A DNA stretch of 64,000 bases, from contig CAVVRY010000011.1 of NCBI GenBank assembly GCA_963750735.1, forward strand, positions 124,001 through 188,000, written 5' to 3'. The notes beneath the pieces were generated by a model. The model searched no databases. It had not been told where the DNA came from and saw only the letters and a list, made by a program, of their open reading frames with translations. Of the stretch, positions 38,201-47,907 are shown one piece after another. Within the stretch, counting starts at the first letter, position 1; every line of letters begins with the position of its first letter. Origin of the DNA: JANTGF01 sp963750735 (GTDB lineage: Bacteria; Bacteroidota; Bacteroidia; Bacteroidales; VadinHA17). A program made the position numbers and the translations under genes.

Positions 38201-39539
38201 TGGCATTTTACCTTTTGAAACCAGACTTTTACCATCATCAGAAAGCATTAATACAACAGCACCTAAGCCACCGAATATTTTTCTGGTATTAGCATTTAAT
38301 ATACCAATTATCTTCTGGTAACTCAATCCTGAATTTACAGCAACATTGAGATCATTTATCAGGCTAAGATCCTCCTTTTGGGCTTTTATCTCAGAAAGGA
38401 AATCTTTTCGATCAGTTATATCACGCGCCAGGCAAGAAATTCCTATGACATTGTTATACTCTCCAAAAACGGGATTTAGATGTACATCAAAATGAGCAAT
38501 TGACTTTTCACCTGGAACCGAAAGTTCAAATGAAACCTGGTCACCATTTATACACCTGGTGTATTTTTCCTTCCAATCTTTTCTTTCCTTGGATGGGAGC
38601 AATTTTAAAATGTAACTCCCTCTCTCCAGTACTTTTTGATAAGACTGCTCAAATGCGTTTTTAAACAGGCTATTGGTATATGTTATACGCAATGAGGTAT
38701 CGAGTGACCAGAAGAGGTCTGTAGAATTTTCAAGTAACGAAAGTACTTCACCGTCACCCTTTGATACCTGGTCCTCTAATTTCTTCTCTTTTGTAATATC
38801 CTGGGTTTCCACCATTACATGTGTAACCTCTTTATGCTCATCCTGAAACGGAAAATATCTAACTTCAAAATACCGTAAACCAAGTGTTGGTGTTGAGAAC
38901 CAGGCTTTATAGGAGACTTCACGATTCTCGAAACACTCATCCAATCTGGGTTTTATGAATCCTTCAAATTTTTCCTTCCCCCAGATCTCAATTAATGGTT
39001 TACCAAGGATTTCACTTTTATTCAGGTTATGAGAATTTGTAAAAGCATCATTTATTGCTCGGTAATGGTATTTTCTGTCAATCAAGGTAAGAAAAGACCT
39101 GGAAGTGTTTATTATGAAATCATATTTTTCAAGCATTCTCCGTGCACCGGAAGCTTCAGGCATTCCCATTACATTGTTCAAACAATTCTGAATTGCGGGG
39201 ATGAGGCGTGGTAGATTATTCAGTAAAATTATATCGGTAGCACCATATCGCATGGCATTTACAATAGCTTCTTCAGAAATCTCATGGAAATAAACTATTT
39301 TATGCAGCTGAGGAGATACTTCAACCGAAAGTGTTAAAGCTTCTATTAAGTTAAAGGATGGAGAAGATCCATTTATAAATAAGATATCCCATTCAGAACT
39401 TGCTAAAACCTTCTTAAGTTGATTTTTTCTTTCAACCTCTTTACTGGTAAAATCAACACCTTTTGATTTAATATATTGCTTTAGATGAAGCAGGTCATTG
39501 CCTTTTGTGTGCCAGGAACAAAAACCTAATTTTTCTCAT
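35206..39539 (-). CDS. Multi-PAS/GAF hybrid histidine kinase with degenerate receiver, frameshifted
   Basis: Read as one gene of about 1,440 codons. Residues 1-120 resemble a receiver (MRKLGFCSWHTKGND, EWDILFINGSSPSF, AMRYGATDIIL), but the acidic pocket is gone and the phosphoacceptor position reads N. PAS domains (with PAC, e.g. HVMVETQDITKEKK), a GAF-like domain (KIFGGLGAVVLMLSDDGKSL) and four or five more PAS domains follow. The C-terminus has the H-box LAGGIAHDFNNILGTLIGYN and a HATPase (DNGMGIKKEV, GKGTGLGLSV). Two one-base breaks need repair: an extra A near 39531 that removes the ATG, and one near 37245-37260. Without the first repair translation would start at 39253. Confidence 0.82.
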
Positions 39540-39859
39540 TCAGAAAGATTTTATGATGCCCAATTCGTTATAAACTTTTTATTAACCCAGGGATAATTTT
39601 CACCAATACACTCCAAAAAATAGGATTTTTTTTCAAAGCAATAGTCTTAATAAAATTACCTAACAGTCTATTCATCAAACAAATACGTCAGCTATTCGCT
39701 CTCTATTCGATTTACCTGCTTTTGAGTATTTCAGGAAGGTGATATTATCCCATATCATTCTAAACGAATCACAGGATTTAAGGTTACCTGAATTGATGTT
39801 AATTTTCAGGAAATTTATGCATCTGAATTGAACCAATGAAAACGGCCTCGATACACGTT

Positions 39860-40656
39860 TTATTTAATTCGTAAGTTCAACTTCTCAACATTCCTTTTTA
39901 GTTTCGAGACTACGGACAAAAGGTGTTCCTCCGGAAGCGAAGGATCTGGCAGTTCAGCACTAATATAGTTCACAAATTTCCATATTTCTTTAACTTCAGA
40001 TATTGGCACTTCATATGGCTCGTAGATGGGATTAAGGGAATAAAGTAGTAGTTTATTACCATCTTGAATCAGGTTTTCAATAACCTTAAATACGATACCG
40101 TCATCCAATGTAAAGATTATATATCCCTTCCCACTTACAATTGTGTTCCAGTCTTGCACAAATTCGGCAGTTACCCATGAACCGTCGGGAATTGGAAGCA
40201 TTGAGTCTCCATTTAGCTGAAATGTTCTGTATTTTCTGTCCTTTGAAAGAAAAGGCAGTTGAAAGACAGGAAGTTCACTTATGAACTTGGGATCGGCAAA
40301 GCCATTCTTATAACCGGCTTTAGCTTTTTCAGGCACCAATTCAATATTTTCATCGTTCGAATTGTTTACAGTGGTGGCCAGAATCCGCAATTTGCTTCCA
40401 CGAATATATACATCGGCTCCGTTTTCCAGTTGAAAAGTTGACTCTCCGATAGGGATTCGAGATTTACGGTTAGCATGGTGTCAATGGCAATTTTGTAGTA
40501 CTTTGAGAATGCCATGAGAATTTCCAATGCTGGTTCTGCCACACCGTTTTCATATCCACTGAGGGTTGATCGTTTCATGCCAAGGGTAAAGGCCACATCA
40601 TCCTGGGTGCGCCCCCTCCGCTTACGCAATAATTTCAAATTACTTTTTAAATACAT
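39860..40656 (-). CDS. LexA-like regulator: XRE helix-turn-helix plus S24-type domain, frameshifted
   Basis: The N-terminal XRE domain (LKLLRKRRGRTQDDVAFTLG, MKRSTLSGYENGVAEP) is followed, after one base is added to the A run near 40422-40425, by NGADVYIRGSKLRILATTV and an S24/LexA-like C-terminal domain (FQLNGDSMLPIPDGSWVTAE, with Ser-Met of the usual SM motif). The restored protein is about 265 residues. This domain pair is the usual LexA-type regulator of Bacteroidota mutasome loci next to dinB and dnaE2. A transposase insertion now separates it from dinB and from the palindromic operators at 41748. Confidence 0.85.
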
Positions 40657-40690
40657 CTGCGTTAAATTTAATTTCTTCTCATTATCTATT

Positions 40691-40914
40691 TATCGTCTAC
40701 AACGAAACTCTTTTTCATACAACTACTGCTAGAATAGTCCAACCGCTACGCGGTAATTCTACTATATTTTCGGGAATTTCTTCTATGTCCATAATAACCT
40801 AATTTTTACTTTGTGAATTACTTTGTGTGACTTAGTGGTTAAATAATATTTTCACTCTTTATTCATTATACAAACCTATCTAACTCCTCTTCTGAAAAAC
40901 TTTATAAAATTTTT
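40691..40914. repeat. 224-bp direct repeat, copy A
   Basis: About 98% identical to copy B at 41509-41731, same orientation. Contains the hairpin ACCGC-TAC-GCGGT within TAGAAT ... ATTCTA. It lies directly upstream of the LexA-like gene. Differences between copies are a few substitutions and one indel. Confidence 0.9.
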
Positions 40915-40950
40915 CATGCATTTTTTAACAAACCAACTCAAATTATTCTG

Positions 40951-41015
40951 TTTGCCCATAGGGCAAAAACTATTATAAATAATAATTCAACTTCATATCA
41001 TTTCCACGTAGTGGA
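40951..41015. repeat. Two REP-like hairpins beside the transposase
   Basis: TTTGCCC-ATA-GGGCAAA (40951-40967) and TCCAC-GTA-GTGGA (41003-41015), both with three-base loops, lie between copy A and the transposase stop. Such short-loop hairpins are the substrate type of this transposase family. Confidence 0.6.
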
Positions 41016-41016
41016 T

Positions 41017-41478
41017 TTACAATGGTTTAAACAAAAACTTTTCATCATACTCAATTTGAAACATTTCTAGCAGATCAATATATTCATATCTAAAAGACAC
41101 TTTACTATGATGTTTCTCCTGGTTTAATATATACTTATATACATTGTCTACTTGATGGTGACTATAGGTAAAAGCTCCATATCCTTCCTGCCAATAAAAT
41201 TTAGCCTTGAACCAGTTTTCATTGTTAATAAATAATGATGTACTTCTTTTTAATTCAAATACTGTATTGGAAATTGAAACTGAAGGATTTAATCCTAAAA
41301 AAACATGTACATGATCATGCGTGCCATTGATTATAATCGATTTATGCTTTAAATTTGTAACGATCCCACTCATATAGGCAAAAACCTCATTTCTTATGTC
41401 TTTCCTTAATAATGCGTCTCTATTCCTCACTGCAAAAACCAATTGAATATACATTTGGCTGAAAACACCTGGTTTCAT
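41017..41478 (-). mobile_element. IS200/IS605-like REP-associated tyrosine transposase
   Basis: 153 residues, full length for the Y1 transposase family. HUH motif in INGTHDHVHVFLGL; catalytic Tyr in VDNVYKYILNQEKHH. It nicks and joins single-stranded DNA at hairpins, with no target duplication. The gene is intact. It sits between two 224-bp direct repeats and hairpins of the three-base-loop type, so this looks like a REPtron rather than a classic IS. I do not know its exact ends. Confidence 0.85.
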
Positions 41479-41508
41479 AAGCTTATAATAATTTCTTGAT
41501 TAGATATC

Positions 41509-41731
41509 TATCGTCTACAACGAAACTTTTTTCATACAACTACTGCTAGAATAGTCCAACCGCTACGCGGTAATTCTACTATATTTTCGGGAATTTCTTC
41601 TATGTCCATAATAACCTAATTTTTACTTTGTGAATTACTTTGTGTGACTTGGTGGTTAAATAATATTTTCACTCTTTATTCATTATACAAACCTATCTAA
41701 CTCCTCTTCTAAAAAACTTTATAAAATTTTT
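41509..41731. repeat. 224-bp direct repeat, copy B
   Basis: Matches copy A (40691-40914) including the ACCGC-TAC-GCGGT hairpin. It lies immediately upstream of the palindromic operators and dinB. Confidence 0.9.
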
Positions 41732-41747
41732 ACGTATTAAAATAAAA

Positions 41748-41787
41748 TGATTATATTATAATCAAATATATGATTATATTCTAATCA
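41748..41787. promoter_or_regulatory. Tandem palindromic operators upstream of dinB
   Basis: TGATTATA-T-TATAATCA (41748-41764, perfect) and TGATTATATTCTAATCA (41771-41787, one mismatch) start 23 bp apart and about 75-110 bases before the dinB ATG. They are the natural binding sites for the LexA-like regulator encoded upstream. Confidence 0.65.
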
Positions 41788-41860
41788 AAAATAAGGTATG
41801 TAATCGGAAAAACCAAATTTTTTGTTGTGTTTTTCTGAGCAGTAGAAATTGATATCGAGC

Positions 41861-43120
41861 ATGAATCTGAACGAAAGGCAAATCATTCATATGGACCTGG
41901 ATACATTTTTTGTATCGGTAGAGCGTTTGCAGAACAGCAAGCTCAACGGGATGCCCGTCATCATTGGCGGAACCTCTGACCGAGGCGTAGTTGCCAGCTG
42001 CAGTTATGAGGCACGCCTGTATGGTGTACACTCTGCCATGCCTATGAAAATGGCCCGGAACCTGTGTCCCGATGCAAATGTGGTAAGAGGCGACATGGAA
42101 ATGTACAGCAAGTATTCCAACACGGTTACCGACATTATTGCCGAGAAGGCACCTCTGTATGAAAAAGCTTCCATTGACGAGCACTATATCGACATTACCG
42201 GAATGGATCGCTTTTTTGGTTCTCTCAAGTGGGCGCAGGAATTGCGGTCAAGCATAATTAAAAATACCGGCTTGCCCATTTCTTTTGGACTATCGGTCAA
42301 TAAAACCGTGTCGAAAATTGCCACCGGGGAAGCAAAACCCAATGGAGAGTTGGATATTTCTTACAATAATGTGAAGCCTTTTTTATCGCCCCTTTCGATT
42401 AGCAAAATTCCTATGATAGGCATTAAAACATTCAGGTTATTGCGATCCATGGGAATATCAACCATTCATACCCTCAGTCTAATACCCATAGAAATGATGG
42501 AAAGGGTGATGGGAAAGAATGGCATTGTGATATGGGAAAAGGCCAATGGGATCGATCGTTCCCTTATTGTTCATCATCATGAGCGAAAATCAATCAGCAC
42601 AGAAAGAACTTTTGAGAAAGATACCACCGATGTAATAAAATTGAACCAGATACTGGTAAGTATGGTGGAGAAAATCGCTTTCGACCTGAGGAAAAAACAA
42701 AAACTAACCTCATGTATCATTGTAAAAATAAGGTATTCGAACTTTGATACACACACACTGCAGAAACGCATTCCGTACACTTCATTTGATCATACTTTGA
42801 TCGATACGGCCAAAGAGTTGTTCAAAAAACTGTACACTCGCAGGATGCTGATCCGGCTTATTGGGGTTAAAATAAGTCACATGGTGCAGGGAGTTCAACA
42901 ACTTGATTTGTTTGAGGATACACCGGAGATGGTTAACCTGTATCTGGCTATGGACTATGTTCGGAAGCGTTATGGAAAGTACGCCGTAAAAAGGGCCGTA
43001 GGAGTTAAAACCGTAGAAGAAAAGGAGCTGGCATTGAAAGCAATTGCCGAGGCAGCAAGCAAATCTGAGCCCGGGAAATGGTTCTCCGAGAAAGCTATGA
43101 ACAGCAGGTGGTATAATTAG
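41861..43120 (+). CDS. dinB: DNA polymerase IV-like Y-family polymerase
   Basis: 419 residues from ATG 41861; a TTG at 41849 would add four residues and is less likely. Y-family landmarks: IIHMDLDTFFVSVERLQNSK (first catalytic Asp), the YEARLYGVHSAMP loop, and KASIDEHYIDITG (Asp-Glu pair; Ala is replaced by His compared with SIDEAY). The helix-hairpin-helix lies at SKIPMIGIKTFRLLRSMGIS, and a little-finger domain follows. A short QLDLFED motif near residue 350 resembles a clamp-binding motif. It performs error-prone bypass synthesis. Upstream lie two palindromic operators; downstream is 1.4 kb of repeats, then dnaE2. Confidence 0.93.
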   Translation: MNLNERQIIHMDLDTFFVSVERLQNSKLNGMPVIIGGTSDRGVVASCSYEARLYGVHSAMPMKMARNLCPDANVVRGDMEMYSKYSNTVTDIIAEKAPLYEKASIDEHYIDITGMDRFFGSLKWAQELRSSIIKNTGLPISFGLSVNKTVSKIATGEAKPNGELDISYNNVKPFLSPLSISKIPMIGIKTFRLLRSMGISTIHTLSLIPIEMMERVMGKNGIVIWEKANGIDRSLIVHHHERKSISTERTFEKDTTDVIKLNQILVSMVEKIAFDLRKKQKLTSCIIVKIRYSNFDTHTLQKRIPYTSFDHTLIDTAKELFKKLYTRRMLIRLIGVKISHMVQGVQQLDLFEDTPEMVNLYLAMDYVRKRYGKYAVKRAVGVKTVEEKELALKAIAEAASKSEPGKWFSEKAMNSRWYN

Positions 43121-43547
43121 AAGATGGTTTCAGATGGTTTCACAGGAGTTCCAAGATGGTTTCAAATGGTTTCACAGGAGTTTCAAGATGGTTTCAAGGA
43201 GTTTCAAGATGGTTTCAAATGGTTTCACAGGAGTTTCAAGATGGTTTCAAATGGTTTCACAGGAGTTTCAAGATGGTTTCAAATGGTTTCACAGGAGTTT
43301 CAAGATGGTTTCAAATGGTTTCACAGGAGTTTCAAGATGGTTTCAAATGGTTTCACAGGAGTTTCAAGGTTGTTTCAAAATAGTTTCAGATGGTTTCAAT
43401 TATAAAATACAGAATCAACAAAGAAACATCGAACAATGTGGAACAAGATGGAACTTATGAAACAGTATAAACAAAGTTTCAGATGGTTTCAAGGTTGTTT
43501 CAAATAGTTTCAAATAATTTCAATGGTTACAAATAAAATAAATACTT
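43121..43547 (+). repeat. Helically phased GTTTCA repeat array, left part
   Basis: About seven copies of a 32-bp unit (AAGATGGTTTCAAATGG, then TTTCACAGGAGTTTC) start right after the dinB stop. Within the units GTTTCA recurs every 10 or 11 bp. A different module follows at 43402, ATAAAATACAGAATCAAC leading to GAACAATGTGGAACAAGATG, with GAAC every 10 or so bases. All three forward frames are free of stops over the 32-bp part because 32 is not a multiple of three; I do not regard this as coding. The last 50 bases lead to the ATG at 43548. Confidence 0.9.
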
Positions 43548-43943
43548 ATGGCAACAGTAAAACGATTTGAAGATTTAGAAATCTGGCAAATAGCCAGAGA
43601 TATCTGTAAAGACATTCATCTATTGACAAATAAAACTGAGTTTAGTCGGGATTTTGGTTTGAGAAGGCAAATTCGGAGCTCCTCTGGATCAGCAATGGAT
43701 AATATTGCGGAGGGGTTTGAAAGAGATGGAAAAAAAGAATTCATTCAATTCTTATCAATTGCAAAAGGTTCATCAGGAGAAACACGATCACAGATTTACC
43801 GGGCCCTGGATCAAGAATATATAAGTAAAGAAGAGTTCGAACAAGAATATTCAAAAATGATTCTGCTAAGCGTTAAAATTAATAATACGATTGCCTATTT
43901 AAAGAAATCCGAATTTAAAGGGAATAAATATAGAGACCAATAG
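43548..43943 (+). CDS. Four-helix-bundle protein (S23 / 23S rRNA intervening-sequence type)
   Basis: 131 residues. The family signature is clear: FEDLEIWQIARDICKDIHLL, FGLRRQIRSSSGSAMDNIAE, GFERDGKKEFIQFLSIAKGS and SGETRSQIYRALDQEYIS. Members form homo-pentamers; they were first seen encoded in 23S rRNA intervening sequences and are now found widely in Bacteroidota, with no proven biochemical role. The gene is wholly surrounded by the GTTTCA repeats and lies on the dinB-dnaE2 transcript strand; its stop overlaps the first repeat of the right array. Confidence 0.9.
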   Translation: MATVKRFEDLEIWQIARDICKDIHLLTNKTEFSRDFGLRRQIRSSSGSAMDNIAEGFERDGKKEFIQFLSIAKGSSGETRSQIYRALDQEYISKEEFEQEYSKMILLSVKINNTIAYLKKSEFKGNKYRDQ

Positions 43944-44552
43944 TTTCAAATGGTTTCACAGGAGTTTCAAGATGGTTTCAAATGGTTTCAAGGTTTCAAG
44001 ATGGTTTCAAATGGTTTCACAGGATCAAAGTTTCAAATGGTTTCAAGATTGTTTCAAAATAGTTTCAGATGGTTTCAATTATAAAATACAGAATCAACAA
44101 AGAAACATCGAACAAGGTGGAACAAGATGGAACTTATGAAACAGTATAAACAAAGTTTCAGATGGTTTCAAAATAGTTTCAAATGGTTTCACAGGAGTTT
44201 CAAGATGGTTTCAAATGGTTTCAAGGTTGTTTCAAAATAGTTTCAGATGGTTTCAATTATAAAATACAGAATCAACAAAGAAACATCGAACAATGTGGAA
44301 CAAGATGGAACTTATGAAACAGTATAAACAAAGTTTCAGATGGTTTCAAGGTTGTTTCAAAATAGTTTCAGATGGTTTCAAATGGTTTCAAGGTTGTTTC
44401 AAAATAGTTTCAGATGGTTTCAAATGGTTTCACAGGAGTTTCAAGATGGTTTCAAATAGTCTCAAACGGTTTCAAATATAAAATACAGAATAATATAAAA
44501 ACATTGAACAATATGGAACACCATGAAACAAGGTGGAACAATTTAAGTATTC
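43940..44552 (+). repeat. Helically phased GTTTCA repeat array, right part
   Basis: GTTTCA again recurs at 10-11 bp steps, less regularly ordered than on the left. The ATAAAATAC module appears at 44081 and 44259 almost unchanged and at 44478 in degenerate form. Each module contains TGAAAC-N12-GTTTCA, an inverted repeat that can fold on the transcript. The array stops a few bases before the dnaE2 start. Confidence 0.88.
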
Positions 44553-47498
44553 ATGCATCTAAACGTCCATTCATATTACAGCCTGCGTTACGGGACTATG
44601 TCGCCGGAGGTTCTTATTAAAGAAGCCAAAGATCGAAACATAGCGGCTATGGCCCTGACAGATATCAACACGTCGATGGGCATCCCTGATTTTGTAAAAA
44701 TGTGCCGTCAGGAAAATATACATCCCATTGCTGGCATCGAATTCCGCAACGGAGACAAACAACTATTCACAGGTATCGCAAAGAATAAAGAAGGACTTCG
44801 TGAACTAAATGAATTCCTGAGCCAACACAATATTTCGGGCACTCCCCTACCCTTAACAGCACCTGAATTCAATCATGTATTTATTATTTATCCTTTTGAC
44901 GGCAGGCCTAAAAAAAAACTGGATGAGCATGAATACGTAGGAATTAGGTCAGGAGAACTTCGCAAATTGATATCTTCTGAGTTTTCGACAGATCGTTCGA
45001 AGTTAGTTGTTCAACAACCGGCAAGCTTCATTGACGAAAAGGGATATACATTGCATAAACATTTGCGAGCCATCGACCATAATATCCTTTTAAGTCAATT
45101 GCAGGGCTCACACCTGGCCCGGCAAGACGAAGTTCTTCATGATATGGACAAATTACTTGATTATTATTCTTCCTACCCAGAAATTCTTCGCAACACTGAA
45201 AAAATAGTACAGCAATGCTCAATTGATTTCGATATAGGGAACTATAAAAACAAAAAGACCTTTACAGGAAATCGATACGATGATAGGCTACTGTTGCAAA
45301 AGCTGGCCATGGATGGCCTGGATTACAGGTACGGCAAGAAAAATAAGGAGGCCTTGAAAAGGATTGAACATGAGCTGGCAATTATAGACAAAATGGGCTT
45401 TTCGTCTTATTTTTTAATAACCTGGGATATCATACGCTATTCCATGTCAAGAGGATTTTATCATGTGGGGCGAGGAAGCGGGGCCAATTCAATTGTTGCC
45501 TACTGCCTCAAAATCACGGATGTCGATCCGATTGAACTTAACCTGTATTTCGAGCGGTTTATCAACCCAAAACGCACAAGCCCGCCCGACTTTGACATCG
45601 ATTATTCATGGAAAGAGCGCGACGAAGTAATTGATTACATTTTTAAGCGCTATGGACATCAGCATACGGCCCTTTTAGGAGCCACTTCCACCTTCAAGGG
45701 GAAATCTATCATTCGTGAGCTGGGGAAGGTATACGGGCTTCCCAAGCCTGAAATCGACTCCCTGATCAATTATCCCGATGCAAAAACGAATCAGAATGAA
45801 ATAACCGACCGTATTTTCAAAATTGGCTTCATGATGACAGACTTCCCAAACCTCCGAAGCATACATGCCGGAGGTGTTTTAATATCGGAAGAACCCATAA
45901 GTTATTATACAGCGCTGGATATGCCTCCAAAAGGCTTCCAAACTACTCAATGGGACATGTACGTAGCTGAAAATATTGGCTTTGAGAAATTTGATATTCT
46001 CAGTCAGCGCGGAATCGGGCATATTAAAGAGTGCGCAACCATTGTTAAACAAAACAGGAGTATTTCGGTCGATGTTCATGCTATACAGGATTTCAAAGAG
46101 GACAAAAAAGTAAAGGAATTGCTTCGCAGAGGAGAAACTACCGGCTGCTTTTATATTGAAAGTCCTGCCATGCGGGGTCTGTTACAAAAATTACGTTGCG
46201 ATAATTATATCGACCTGGTGGCAGCCAGCTCAATTATCCGCCCTGGTGTGGCACGCTCAGGTATGATGCGTGAATATATCCAACGTTTCCATAATCCAAA
46301 TGGTTTTGAATACCTGCATCCGGTAATGCAGGAGCAGCTGCAAGAAACTTTTGGTGTAATGGTATACCAGGAAGATGTGTTGAAAGTCTGCCATCATTTT
46401 GCCGGGTTGGGCCTGGCTGAGGCAGATGTGTTGCGCAGAGCCATGAGCGGAAAACACCGTTCAAAAACAGAATTCAAAAGAATCGTTGAAAAGTTCTTCA
46501 GCAATTGTGCTGAAAAAGGGTATTCTGAGAATTTAACAAAGGAAGTATGGAGGCAAATTGAATCCTTTGCCGGTTACTCCTTTTCAAAGGCGCATTCAGC
46601 TTCTTATGCGGTTGAGAGTTTCCAGAGTCTTTACCTCAAAACATACTACCCTATTGAGTTTGCAGTAGCCGTGATCAATAACTTTGGAGGTTTTTACCGT
46701 ACCTGGGTATATGTAAATGAAGCAAAAAAGTACGGGGGAATTATTGAACTGCCCTCGGTAAACCACAGCGAATACAAAACCTCACTGACAGGAAAACACA
46801 TTTACCTGGGATTCATTCATATCCATAGCCTGGAACAAAAAACCTGTATTCGTATTGTTTCTGAGCGTCATGCAAATGGGGCATACACCGGGTTGGGAAA
46901 TTTTGTTACACGAGTACATATTGGCATTGAGCAACTGCTTATCCTCATACGAATCGATGCTTTCCGATTCACAGGAAAATCAAAAAAACAACTCCTATGG
47001 AATGCCCACCTGCTTTTAAACCCTGCTGCACATAAAAAGATTATGCCCATTTCTATGTTTCAGCTACCGGCTAAAGATTATCAACTCCCCCCACTCATTC
47101 AAAATACTGTTGAAGATGCTTTTGATGAGATTGAACTCATCGGGTTTCCTGTCACTGTTTCATGGTTTGACCTTCTGCAAACAAAATTCAGGGGGCAGGT
47201 CCTGGCAAAAGACATGAATAAGCATATCAACAAAAAAGTTAAAATGCTTGGTCAGCTGGTCACCATAAAATATATTAAAACAAAAAACCGGGAATGGATG
47301 CACTTTGGATCTTTCCACGATGTAAAAGGGGACTTTTTCGATACCGTACATTTCCCTCAAAGTCTAAAAAAATATCCATTCAGAGGAAGTGGTTTGTATC
47401 TTATACTGGGCAAAGTAGTCGAAGAATTTGGTTTCACCAGCATTGAAGTGGAGAAACTGGCCAAGTTGCCTATTGTTACTGATCCGAGATACGGGTAA
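44553..47498 (+). CDS. dnaE2: Error-prone DNA polymerase III alpha subunit, DnaE2-type
   Basis: 981 residues, typical of the short DnaE2-like enzymes of Bacteroidota. The PHP domain begins LNVHSYYSLRYGTMSPEVLI and has AMALTDINT, with a changed H-x-H motif. The polymerase palm has GRGSGANSIVAYCL and the catalytic PDFDIDYSW. Later landmarks are RSIHAGGVLIS and VLRRAMSGKHR, with a C-terminal OB-like region. It extends primers past lesions together with the DinB protein. Start ATG 44553 (MHLNVHSYY). It lies just past the repeat array, on the same strand as dinB. Confidence 0.92.
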   Translation: MHLNVHSYYSLRYGTMSPEVLIKEAKDRNIAAMALTDINTSMGIPDFVKMCRQENIHPIAGIEFRNGDKQLFTGIAKNKEGLRELNEFLSQHNISGTPLPLTAPEFNHVFIIYPFDGRPKKKLDEHEYVGIRSGELRKLISSEFSTDRSKLVVQQPASFIDEKGYTLHKHLRAIDHNILLSQLQGSHLARQDEVLHDMDKLLDYYSSYPEILRNTEKIVQQCSIDFDIGNYKNKKTFTGNRYDDRLLLQKLAMDGLDYRYGKKNKEALKRIEHELAIIDKMGFSSYFLITWDIIRYSMSRGFYHVGRGSGANSIVAYCLKITDVDPIELNLYFERFINPKRTSPPDFDIDYSWKERDEVIDYIFKRYGHQHTALLGATSTFKGKSIIRELGKVYGLPKPEIDSLINYPDAKTNQNEITDRIFKIGFMMTDFPNLRSIHAGGVLISEEPISYYTALDMPPKGFQTTQWDMYVAENIGFEKFDILSQRGIGHIKECATIVKQNRSISVDVHAIQDFKEDKKVKELLRRGETTGCFYIESPAMRGLLQKLRCDNYIDLVAASSIIRPGVARSGMMREYIQRFHNPNGFEYLHPVMQEQLQETFGVMVYQEDVLKVCHHFAGLGLAEADVLRRAMSGKHRSKTEFKRIVEKFFSNCAEKGYSENLTKEVWRQIESFAGYSFSKAHSASYAVESFQSLYLKTYYPIEFAVAVINNFGGFYRTWVYVNEAKKYGGIIELPSVNHSEYKTSLTGKHIYLGFIHIHSLEQKTCIRIVSERHANGAYTGLGNFVTRVHIGIEQLLILIRIDAFRFTGKSKKQLLWNAHLLLNPAAHKKIMPISMFQLPAKDYQLPPLIQNTVEDAFDEIELIGFPVTVSWFDLLQTKFRGQVLAKDMNKHINKKVKMLGQLVTIKYIKTKNREWMHFGSFHDVKGDFFDTVHFPQSLKKYPFRGSGLYLILGKVVEEFGFTSIEVEKLAKLPIVTDPRYG

Positions 47499-47907
47499 CT
47501 AAAGAAGTTGTGAGTTGTGAGTTGTGAGTTATCAGTGATTAGTGTTGAGTTGCTAGTGTTAAGAAGGAAGTTTGCGCGTAACTGGTAATTTATTCGCTAT
47601 CGCTCATGTAATTGCCTCCCTTCAGTCGGGTTATTTTCCCATAAGCTTGTTAAACATTGAATCCATGTTGGGAAATAAAATGACAACCAATTACAATTGA
47701 ATTAACTAGGCACTGATGAGTTGCTCAATAATTGTTTACTGATTCCTGATAATCCCGAAATACTTAAAATCTTTGATTTTATTAGCATTTCGAGGATCCT
47801 CGAAATAAGAAGCAAATTGAAAATTTGCAATTTTTCGGGACTGTTCACTGATAACTGTTCAATGGTTACTGTTCACTGTTCACTGTTCACTGTTTACTGT
47901 TTACTGT
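47499..47907. repeat. Non-coding region with simple repeats
   Basis: GTTGTGAGTTGTGAG units lie just after the dnaE2 stop, and ACTGTTC units (period 7) lie at about 47840-47925. A 91-bp hairpin repeat sits between them. No gene is seen. Confidence 0.7.
47751..47841. repeat. Dispersed hairpin repeat, copy 1
   Basis: Bounded by TCCCGAAA and TTTCGGGA, with a perfect central palindrome TTCGAGGATCCTCGAA. A second copy lies at 57499-57609 and differs mainly by a 20-bp insertion in that palindrome. Confidence 0.85.

Noticed and set aside
43124..43460. Overlapping plus-strand frames with repeated MVSNGFTGVSRWFQ-type peptide
   Set aside because: The 32-bp unit is not a multiple of three, so all three frames encode the same peptide period. 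This is a by-product of the repeat; no ribosome binding site or domain supports a protein.
43121..44552. CRISPR array
   Set aside because: There are no unique spacers between units, the units are contiguous and variable, and no cas gene is present.
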